This document shows positions 1-5,538 of a stretch of 9,186 nt of DNA, in pieces (within the stretch, counting starts at the first letter, position 1; every line of letters starts with the position of its first letter). Below the pieces are notes generated by a model. It saw only the letters and a list, made by a program, of their open reading frames with translations, was not told the DNA's origin and searched no databases. The position numbers and the translations under genes were made by a program. The stretch is from Bacteroidetes bacterium SW_11_45_7. GTDB lineage: Bacteria; Bacteroidota; Bacteroidia; Chitinophagales; SW-11-45-7. Location: contig PXTV01000166.1 in assembly GCA_003022985.1 (NCBI GenBank), positions 1-9,186 on the forward strand, given 5' to 3'.

Positions 1-1517
1 ATGACAGGCACATCTCTCCGTAACTCGGCACAAAGTTCGTTGGAGGGTAGGCTTTCCGTCTCGTTAAAGTAATTCGGGTTATTACTCACGTTATTTTGTG
101 TTTTGATACCGGCAAAATCCACTACAATGCGGTAACAGTAGTACTGACCCTTTAGAACAGACGTATCGGTATAAGTAAAGTTCGCCAACCCATCAGCAAT
201 TTTGGTGTACCCCTTGCCTTTCAAGCCCCTGTCACACGTATCCGGTGTAAACGGATTCGGGCCTTTCCGTCTCCACACAGAAAAACCGGTAAATTCCTCT
301 ATATCATCACAAGGGTAGTTCGCATTCCATTCCAGATCAATATTGCCATTATCGGGCTCGACAGAGGTTAACTCCGGTGGAGGAGCAACAACCGTTATCT
401 GCCATGTTTCAAGGTCTGTTAAGGGGATGGAAGTGCCGTTGGGCGAGGTGTAGTCATCTTCCGCCTTAAATACAACCTGGTAAGGTTCTTTTCTTATATG
501 CTGGCATTCCGTATCCCAGCTAAATGTGCTTGTAATGCTGCCAATACCGGTTTGTTCAGGAAATTGCGCCTGATTACCGTCAACATTAAAAGGCCCTCCC
601 GATGCGGATATGGTGACCGATTGAGTGGAATCGGGGTCCATAGCTGTCACTTCCTTCTCGAGCGAGCTCCCTGCTATGATACACGTATCCTTGACATCAG
701 CTATCCGGGGTGGATCATTGGGCTGTTTTTCCACAATGATCTGCATGTCGCGCACCAAACTGCCCATAGGAATACCGTCCCTGTACTCCTGTACCAATAT
801 GGCAATATTGTAGACACCCATCTTCTTAGGAACAGCCCATACAATCTGACCGGTATTTTGATCGATTGTAAAATTGTTATCGGGCCCTGGTAAAACCTCA
901 TCGGGGTAATCGTAGCCCGGAACTTCCGTTACAGGACCGGAGCGAGGGGGAATAAGCTTGAAGGAAAGACTGTCGCCATCAGGATCGTAAGCATTGGGAT
1001 TGTGGCGGAATGTATCGTTCTTATTGGCAAAGTCGATGGGAGGTTCAAGCAGCCGGGGCGAGTTATTTTCCCCAAAAGTGGAAGGATTGTAAATCCTGAG
1101 CGTATCTTCAATGAAAAACGGAACGCCCACTGAATTGGCAATATTGACAATATTATTAATCCTGTTCGGGTTGGTCATGGATACCTTGTAAAATCCACTT
1201 GAGGGCACGCCATTATAGGTATGAGTGCCACGATACTTATTCACTTTGATGTCTTTGCCAATGGTTACGCCATATGGTGTTCCGTTCTGAATAGGCCCAT
1301 TAAAGCGCTCAAGCGTGTCGGTTGTACCATCGCCCCAATCGATGGGCAAGGTTGGCCGGTCTTCAGGTGCGCTTTCTTTTGTGTAAGTAACAATTGTTGC
1401 CTCGTAAGACAAGAAAGATATCTGGCGGAAATAGATTTCCCCGGCCCGGTTGTGTGTGGCTTTTGCAACGAAAGCAACCGATAGCAAGACTGCCACAAGA
1501 AAGAGGACTCTTTTCAT
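1..1517 (-). CDS. Secreted multidomain surface protein, gliding-associated type (C-terminus cut by the window edge)
   Basis: The frame is open from ATG at 1517 to the left edge: 505 codons with no stop. Residues 1-20 form a signal peptide ending AKA, followed by THNRAGEIYF, a typical mature start for large Bacteroidota surface proteins. A PKD-like DWGDG lies at 60-64. A cadherin/putative-Ig-like module covers about 165-265, with AYDPDGDSLSFKL at 176-188 and FTIDQNTGQIVW at 216-227. A second DPDS-type module starts near 290, and a fibronectin-III-like domain spans about 380-500. Family knowledge suggests export by Sec and then the type IX system, with a sorting domain at the C-terminus, but that end lies outside the window. 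The role is probably adhesion or the cell-surface matrix; no catalytic motif is visible. It lies downstream of the tRNA-like gene on the same strand. The domain type is fairly sure; the specific role is unknown. Confidence 0.85.
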   Translation of the reverse strand, partial: MKRVLFLVAVLLSVAFVAKATHNRAGEIYFRQISFLSYEATIVTYTKESAPEDRPTLPIDWGDGTTDTLERFNGPIQNGTPYGVTIGKDIKVNKYRGTHTYNGVPSSGFYKVSMTNPNRINNIVNIANSVGVPFFIEDTLRIYNPSTFGENNSPRLLEPPIDFANKNDTFRHNPNAYDPDGDSLSFKLIPPRSGPVTEVPGYDYPDEVLPGPDNNFTIDQNTGQIVWAVPKKMGVYNIAILVQEYRDGIPMGSLVRDMQIIVEKQPNDPPRIADVKDTCIIAGSSLEKEVTAMDPDSTQSVTISASGGPFNVDGNQAQFPEQTGIGSITSTFSWDTECQHIRKEPYQVVFKAEDDYTSPNGTSIPLTDLETWQITVVAPPPELTSVEPDNGNIDLEWNANYPCDDIEEFTGFSVWRRKGPNPFTPDTCDRGLKGKGYTKIADGLANFTYTDTSVLKGQYYCYRIVVDFAGIKTQNNVSNNPNYFNETESLPSNELCAELRRDVPV

Positions 1518-1606
1518 AATTACCGTTTCGGTAGGGGAGGCAGCAAGATGGCTCGCTTACCCCTTCGTTTCTTTTTAGAAGCTACAATTACAACGATGAC
1601 AATGGT

Positions 1607-1623
1607 GGAAATTGTTCATTTCC
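1607..1623. other. Small inverted repeat in the leader of the surface-protein gene
   Basis: A 6-bp perfect inverted repeat (GGAAAT, 5-nt loop, ATTTCC) lies between the 3' end of the tRNA-like gene and the surface-protein start. No T-run follows it on either strand, so it is at best a weak processing or termination hairpin. I see nothing else supportable in 1518-1651. Confidence 0.3.
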
Positions 1624-1651
1624 AGCGGGTTGAATTGTGCACTTCATCAAA

Positions 1652-1748
1652 TGGTGGGCTGTGCTGGTTCCGATTTACCTGATCGGGATGAGAACCAGCG
1701 ACCTCTGCCGTGTGAAGACAGCGCTCTAAACCCGTGAGCTAACAGCCC
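1652..1748 (-). tRNA. tRNA-Val(CAC)-like gene with a 27-nt T-loop; possibly a pseudo-tRNA
   Basis: Read on the minus strand from 1748, the acceptor GGGCTGT pairs 7/7 with ACAGCCC (1662-1656), followed by discriminator A and encoded CCA at 1654-1652. T8 and A9 precede a perfect 4-bp D-stem (GCTC/GAGC) with a 9-nt loop containing GG and ending in A. The anticodon stem CTGTC/GGCAG is 5/5 with one G-U, and its loop TTCACAC gives anticodon CAC at 1714-1712, reading Val GUG. The variable loop is AGGTC. The T-stem GCTGG/CCAGC (1699-1695 and 1667-1663) is perfect, but the loop between is 27 nt (1694-1668) rather than 7. It starts TTC, ends GGAA and contains an inner CCGAT/ATCGG hairpin. A35, C36, A73 and G3-C70 fit valine identity. 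Oddities are C15 instead of a purine, and no A58 if the 20 extra bases are removed after C56. It is either a real tRNA with an insertion, a tRNA-like RNA or a decayed copy. Confidence 0.7.
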
Positions 1749-1755
1749 CATTTCG

Positions 1756-1786
1756 TAAAAATAATACCGATGGCTGACAAATCCAA
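1756..1786 (-). promoter_or_regulatory. Candidate Bacteroidota promoter for the tRNA-like gene
   Basis: On the minus strand, TTGG (1786-1783) lies 19 nt before TATTTTTA (1763-1756), a 7/8 match to the Bacteroidota -7 element TAnnTTTG. The mature tRNA 5' end at 1748 begins 7 nt further on. Spacing and position fit a tRNA promoter, but the motif is short and AT-rich. Confidence 0.4.
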
Positions 1787-1855
1787 TCGAAAGCCATCAT
1801 CACTTGAGGCATGCCCATTGAATTGAAACAACCTCTGCATAGTTCCCCAAAGCGC

Positions 1856-2824
1856 TTACCATCCCCATTTTTTAGGATGGGGATGGTCTTGTTGAAGAGT
1901 GAAAACCCGCGATATGTTAAATCCGAAATGAATGTCACCATCGAGCCAATTCCCGGTGGTTTCGGTCACAAATATCTTGGGGACCATGCCACGGGAATTG
2001 GTCAAATGGAGCTGAAAAACGTGGCCGCCCGTCTCGATATCCACGCCCAATGAGAGAGCATTTTGCACATCTTCTCCATTGTTCCTGGACACGATCTGGC
2101 CGTCTGGCACATAGAAGTATTCAGCGTTGATGGTAACACTTCCCGTAACCTTAACCCGCCCCCCGGTGCCAATGGCGTATACATCGTTGTGATCCTCTTG
2201 GGTGGCCACTAAGTTGCGGTGGACAAGCGTTGGCGAAAGCTGCAACGAAAGCCAGTCATTGAATTTGCGGGCTATCAGGGCCTTATAGGAATAATACAGG
2301 CGCGAGGTAAATTTATTGTCCCGGTCGGTATTGTCCCACTTCATCGTGTTGATGGCCATATCGGAAAAAAGCGTCAGGGAAATGGGCATATTGCGTTTGC
2401 CCGAGCTTTGCCAGAGCAGCCTGTATTTGAGGAAGCCATCGTAAGTGTTTTCAAAGGAGCTGCGGCCACCGCCTATCGTGAGCCGGTCCGTTGGCGAATA
2501 TTTCAGCCGAAGATGGACTGTGGCATTATCCAGGCCAAAGAACTGCTGAATGCCACCATTGACGCGCCCAAAGCGGTGACTCACAATGAACTGCAATACG
2601 CCACCGGCTGGTGTTTCCACGGAATGACCATTGATAATGCGGTTGTCCTTAAATGTGGCGGATTCGTAGTCAACGATCTGATCGTCTTTTGTTTCTTTCT
2701 CCAATTCCTTCATCAGATCATCCTGAGCCCTAACGGGAAAACCATTAATAATAACGAAGAGCATCAGAAAAATGCCACTTTTGCAACATCCAAGGAAGTT
2801 GCTTGCCGTTTTGTGGTTGCTCAT
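1856..2824 (-). CDS. DUF5777-family outer-membrane beta-barrel protein
   Basis: This is a 322-residue protein with a signal peptide whose hydrophobic stretch, at about 17-30, ends VRAQ. A short acidic, lysine-rich segment follows (DDLMKELEKETKDD, about 35-48). The rest is alternating amphipathic beta-strands typical of the DUF5777 barrel family, including HRFGRVNGGIQQFFGLDNA near the N-terminus and FGFNISRVFTL near the end. The barrel's substrate is not known for this family. It is the last gene of a cytochrome-YceI-barrel operon, 30 bp after the YceI stop, so translation is probably coupled in time. About 14 residues follow the last likely strand (QQDHPHPKKWGW), and their codons lie in a 10-bp inverted repeat. 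Family assignment comes from recognising the sequence style and the gene context, and I am fairly sure of it. Confidence 0.82.
   Translation of the reverse strand: MSNHKTASNFLGCCKSGIFLMLFVIINGFPVRAQDDLMKELEKETKDDQIVDYESATFKDNRIINGHSVETPAGGVLQFIVSHRFGRVNGGIQQFFGLDNATVHLRLKYSPTDRLTIGGGRSSFENTYDGFLKYRLLWQSSGKRNMPISLTLFSDMAINTMKWDNTDRDNKFTSRLYYSYKALIARKFNDWLSLQLSPTLVHRNLVATQEDHNDVYAIGTGGRVKVTGSVTINAEYFYVPDGQIVSRNNGEDVQNALSLGVDIETGGHVFQLHLTNSRGMVPKIFVTETTGNWLDGDIHFGFNISRVFTLQQDHPHPKKWGW
1858..1887 (-). repeat. Perfect 10-bp inverted repeat over the end of the DUF5777 gene
   Basis: ACCATCCCCA (1858-1867) and TGGGGATGGT (1878-1887) are exact reverse complements with a 10-nt loop. In the transcript, the stop codon and the last nine codons fall within or at the edge of the stem. 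No U-run follows on the minus strand, so it is not a standard intrinsic terminator. It may stabilise the 3' end of the operon mRNA or separate it from the tRNA-like gene. Confidence 0.5.
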
Positions 2825-2854
2825 CCTTTGTCTCTATTAGCACCGGGAAAGTTA

Positions 2855-3340
2855 TCAATTGTATTTCCGGTATTTGATGTCCACATGGACATCCACCGTA
2901 TCTGCTATGTTATCCTGAACCACTTTGGGAATCGTGATATCGTAATTCTTTTGCTTGGTTTTGGTGACCCCGTGAATGGTTAATTCCCCTTTCACTTTAG
3001 CTTGATACTCGCCTTCTTCTTTCAGGTTCAGCTCATTGATATTAGTGATTTTACCTTTGAACTTGGATTTGGGATATTCATCCGAATGCATAAACTTTTC
3101 GTTAAAGTGCTCCTGCATGAGCGCTTTCTCGAATTGAAAGCCTTTGACGGGAAGAGAAAACACGAGTTTCCCGGAGCCGATCTCGAGAATACTGCTCACC
3201 TGGTAGTTATGAGCTTCAATGTTCTCCACCGGAGCTTCAGAGTAAAACCAAATGTGGCCGTTGCGGGCAATGTGTTTCTGGGCCCGGCAGGTAACAGTTA
3301 TCGCTGTGAACAGGAGAAATAACGAAATGATCTTTTGCAT
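2855..3340 (-). CDS. YceI-family periplasmic protein
   Basis: This 161-residue protein has a Sec signal peptide (hydrophobic 5-17, cleavage after CRA at 18-20). The mature part is a YceI-like lipocalin-type barrel: FYSEAPVENIEAHN at 32-45, FSLPVKGFQFEKALMQEHFNE spread over 61-81, the HSDEYPKSKFKG stretch at 85-96, and GELTIHGVTK at 118-127, all characteristic of the Bacteroidota branch. YceI proteins bind isoprenoid or other amphipathic molecules in the periplasm; the ligand here cannot be read from sequence. It lies 65 bp after the cytochrome gene and 30 bp before the DUF5777 barrel gene, on the same strand. I infer that the three work together in the envelope, possibly as a redox carrier system. 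Length and ends are normal for the family. Confidence 0.92.
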   Translation of the reverse strand: MQKIISLFLLFTAITVTCRAQKHIARNGHIWFYSEAPVENIEAHNYQVSSILEIGSGKLVFSLPVKGFQFEKALMQEHFNEKFMHSDEYPKSKFKGKITNINELNLKEEGEYQAKVKGELTIHGVTKTKQKNYDITIPKVVQDNIADTVDVHVDIKYRKYN

Positions 3341-3405
3341 TCTGAATAAACTTTCATGTCAAAATTAAGATCAACCACTGACATTAAGGTGATGTAGTTT
3401 CCCGC

Positions 3406-3771
3406 TTAATTATCGGGTGCTCCGGCATCGAGCCATGCCTCTACCTTGTCGATTTGGCACTGAGTTAATGATTCAGGATCAGGGGGCATATCTTGTTGAC
3501 CAACAACACGTTGGCGCATGGAACCATTATCAACTTTAGCCTTAACTCTTGTGTAATTATTGAAGATCCCATTTCCGGTACCTCCTGCCACATGACAACC
3601 ACTCGTAGCACAATCGTTCTCGATGATCGGCTCAATATCTTCGGCATATGAAACGTTCACAGTATCGCATTCGATATCAGGATAAAGCTCTTCTTCATTA
3701 TCGTATTGACAACTTGTTGGCAACAGACTTATAATGGCTAAGCCAATAATAAAATAAGACAAAAATTTCAT
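3406..3771 (-). CDS. Monohaem c-type cytochrome lipoprotein
   Basis: This 121-residue protein has a hydrophobic lead and lipobox LPTSC with acylated Cys21, so it should be a membrane-anchored lipoprotein on the periplasmic side. The haem site is C54-ATSG-C59-H60, a CX4CH spacing rather than CXXCH. I recall the same spacing in related Bacteroidota lipoproteins, so it need not be degenerate. Met95 in DMPPD, or Met85, could be the distal haem ligand. The C-terminal LTQCQIDKVEAWLDAGAPDN is the standard end of these small cytochrome domains. It is the first gene of the operon with YceI and DUF5777, which suggests electron transfer at the envelope. The donor and acceptor are unknown. The start at 3771 gives a proper signal peptide and follows an A/T-rich leader. 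Confidence 0.88.
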   Translation of the reverse strand: MKFLSYFIIGLAIISLLPTSCQYDNEEELYPDIECDTVNVSYAEDIEPIIENDCATSGCHVAGGTGNGIFNNYTRVKAKVDNGSMRQRVVGQQDMPPDPESLTQCQIDKVEAWLDAGAPDN

Positions 3772-3813
3772 AAAAAAAACTTTACTTCATCACCTTACCA
3801 AGCAACAGAGTAC

Positions 3814-3822
3814 CAAAATATA
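3814..3822 (-). promoter_or_regulatory. Possible -7 element for the cytochrome operon
   Basis: On the minus strand TATATTTTG lies about 43 bp before the cytochrome start codon and resembles TAnnTTTG with one extra base. No convincing TTG-type -33 element sits at the right distance, so this is a weak call. Confidence 0.25.
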
Positions 3823-3901
3823 CCAATCAAAAAATAATCACTAACTCTAAGGCATTCCGCTTCGACATATCTGCATCAGAAACAACTTTTAGCAACGATA
3901 G

Positions 3902-3920
3902 ATGTTCAGATAATGTTCAG
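3902..3920. repeat. 8-bp direct repeat with 11-bp period in a divergent promoter region
   Basis: ATGTTCAG occurs at 3902-3909 and again at 3913-3920, so the repeats start exactly 11 bp apart. This is one helical turn and suits a dimeric regulator. It lies between the cytochrome operon (minus) and the OB-fold gene (plus), an intergenic stretch (3772-4056) with no other gene that I can support. Confidence 0.45.
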
Positions 3921-3973
3921 CTACCTATCATTATTTTGTGCAATGATCTTTTGGGGCTTTGCACACCCCAATG

Positions 3974-4005
3974 TTGCTGAAATTGACAAAAAATTGCTAC
4001 TTTTC
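3974..4005 (+). promoter_or_regulatory. Candidate promoter for the OB-fold gene
   Basis: TTGC at 3974-3977 and TACTTTTC at 3998-4005 are separated by 20 bp and resemble the Bacteroidota -33/-7 pair (TTTG and TAnnTTTG). A transcript starting a few bases later would exclude the upstream ATG at 3913, which favours the start at 4057. Confidence 0.35.
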
Positions 4006-4056
4006 CAATGCACTGATATTCCTTCGTGCTATCTAACGATTGAAAACGGAACAACT

Positions 4057-4461
4057 ATGCGCATCGTAAAAATAATCGGCAATATTTTGCTGGTAGGATT
4101 CATTATAGGGATCGGCTTTGCCGGTTGGCTCTACAACAAACCGCATCGGGATATAGGGGCTGAAGAAGCCGATTACAACCTATCAGCTAACGAGCTTTTC
4201 GAGGCGTTTCTCAGGGAAGAGGAGCAAGCAAATAAGAAATACCTCAATAATGTGGTGCAGGTCAACGGCTCTGTTAAAGAAACAAGCATCGATCAAAAAG
4301 GGCGTGTAAGTCTCGTGCTGGCTGCTGAGGAGGCGGACATGGGTGGCGTCAATGCCCGTGTTGGCAAGGATAAACAAATTACAATCAAATGCCGGTGCAT
4401 CGGCTTTGAAAGCGACCTGTTTAAGGAAGTAAGACTGGACAATTGCAGTTTCGTGAACTAA
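4057..4461 (+). CDS. Membrane-anchored OB-fold (tRNA_anti-like) protein
   Basis: From ATG at 4057 this is a 134-residue protein: a single N-terminal membrane segment at about 6-26, a spacer with an acidic/alanine helix (SANELFEAFLREEEQANKKY, 43-62), then an OB-fold. The beta-strand pattern VVQVNGSVKE (66-75), VSLVLA and ITIKCRCIGF (108-117), followed by EVRLDNCSFVN at the end, is typical of small Bacteroidota lipoprotein-like or membrane OB-fold proteins. Their function is unknown; the family name does not mean it binds tRNA. The frame extends upstream to 3913, but those 48 residues look uncoded, and a candidate promoter and a purine-rich leader (gattgaaaacgg) precede 4057. It is divergent from the cytochrome operon and convergent with the TonB receptor. 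Confidence 0.75.
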   Translation: MRIVKIIGNILLVGFIIGIGFAGWLYNKPHRDIGAEEADYNLSANELFEAFLREEEQANKKYLNNVVQVNGSVKETSIDQKGRVSLVLAAEEADMGGVNARVGKDKQITIKCRCIGFESDLFKEVRLDNCSFVN

Positions 4462-4581
4462 AAGATCGGCAAGCCAGGTAACCTTCTTTCCTGTTGTTAT
4501 CGTTCTTTCCCAATCGGTTTTTCAAACCATAACGGTTTACAACCATCCTTATTCATCTCATGAGCGCAATATGCTCAATTC
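4462..4581. other. Convergent intergenic gap with weak hairpins
   Basis: The gap lies between the ends of the OB-fold gene and the TonB receptor. Overlapping inverted repeats GGTTT/AAACC/GGTTT occupy 4516-4538 and can fold in two alternative ways. TGAGC/GCTCA occupies 4561-4577 close to the receptor stop. None is followed by a good T-run, so termination is possible but not shown. Confidence 0.3.
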
Positions 4582-5538
4582 CTAAAACTTATAGCCGAAG
4601 CTAACACTGAAGGACCGGCCGGGGCTCAACTTGCTAAAGACCTTATTATCAGCTTTGTAAGCATCAAAGTACTCCAGTTTATCATCATTCAGAATGTTGT
4701 CCGCTTTGATGCCAATACTTAGCCGGTCTTCCTTGCCCAGGGTTTTGCTGGCTGTCAGGTTTAAACTGTGGAACGGATCGGAATAAACATCGGGCCGGTC
4801 ATTTACACCAACAATCTGTAACGTTTTGCCCTGGACATTATAATAGAGGCCGGCTTCAATCCCGTTTTCCTTTCCCTTGTAGGATAACCCGGCATTGATG
4901 ATATAAGGTGACTGGCCGGCCATTGCCCGTGTTTCCTCCACTTCCTCACCTTCTCTGGCACTTTCGCGCCTCGACTCCAACTCATTGGCTGCAATATCCA
5001 CGCTCGATTTGGTGTAGGTGACATTGGCGTTAACGGAAAGCGGGGCCAGGGCGTCAGTTAAATAGCCCAGGCTTTGCCTGAGCTCCACCTCAACACCCAT
5101 TGCACGTGCGTCACCCACATTTCTCGGTTGCACGTTATTCTTGGCTTTCACGAACTGGACAATTTCAATGGGATTGTGGAACTGCTTATAGAAGCCACTG
5201 ATGGATATCATTTGGCCGCGATTGTGGAACCACTCCCAGCGGAGATCGAAGTTGTTGATCCGTGTTTCTTTTAGATCACCTCCCCAAATGGTCTCGCCTT
5301 CAGCATTTTGATCCGGAATGAGGCCGCCAATGTAAGTACGGCCTGTGATGGGATCGAAAATCGTGGCCTTGGATGCTTCTTTGAAGGAAGGCCTTGCAAT
5401 TGTCTGCGAATAGGAAAACCGCACGCTCTGCCCTTCCGGTATAGCATAATTCAGATTGACAGCCGGAAAGAGATCAATGGCATCAAGAACTTTTTCATTG
5501 TCAAGCTCTTTGTTGTTAACCGGATCATAGCCGGTATA
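4582..5538 (-). CDS. TonB receptor, C-terminal barrel fragment
   Basis: The frame resumes with YTGYDPVNNKELDNEK and runs through SVRFSYSQTIARPSFKE and WEWFHNRGQMISISGFYKQF to the last strand SFSVSFGYKF and stop TAG at 4584-4582. The strand SYSQTIARPSF is a common late-barrel motif of Bacteroidota TonB receptors. The frame is open up to 5565; the given end is where receptor-like sequence begins. An internal ATG exists at 5424, but nothing suggests independent translation. Confidence 0.75.
   Translation of the reverse strand, partial: YTGYDPVNNKELDNEKVLDAIDLFPAVNLNYAIPEGQSVRFSYSQTIARPSFKEASKATIFDPITGRTYIGGLIPDQNAEGETIWGGDLKETRINNFDLRWEWFHNRGQMISISGFYKQFHNPIEIVQFVKAKNNVQPRNVGDARAMGVEVELRQSLGYLTDALAPLSVNANVTYTKSSVDIAANELESRRESAREGEEVEETRAMAGQSPYIINAGLSYKGKENGIEAGLYYNVQGKTLQIVGVNDRPDVYSDPFHSLNLTASKTLGKEDRLSIGIKADNILNDDKLEYFDAYKADNKVFSKLSPGRSFSVSFGYKF

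Noticed and set aside
1858..1887. Intrinsic terminator at the DUF5777 gene end
   Set aside because: The stem is strong, but no U-run follows on either strand, so it is reported only as an inverted repeat.
1726..1941. Minus-strand open frame of 71 codons
   Set aside because: It overlaps the tRNA-like gene and the end of the DUF5777 gene in another frame, with no coding character.
2219..2983. Plus-strand open frame of 254 codons
   Set aside because: It lies antisense to the DUF5777 and YceI genes, its translation has no family features, and the minus-strand genes are clearly real.
3913..4056. Upstream extension of the OB-fold gene from ATG 3913
   Set aside because: The first 48 residues would precede a good membrane anchor and contain the candidate promoter; the start at 4057 fits better.
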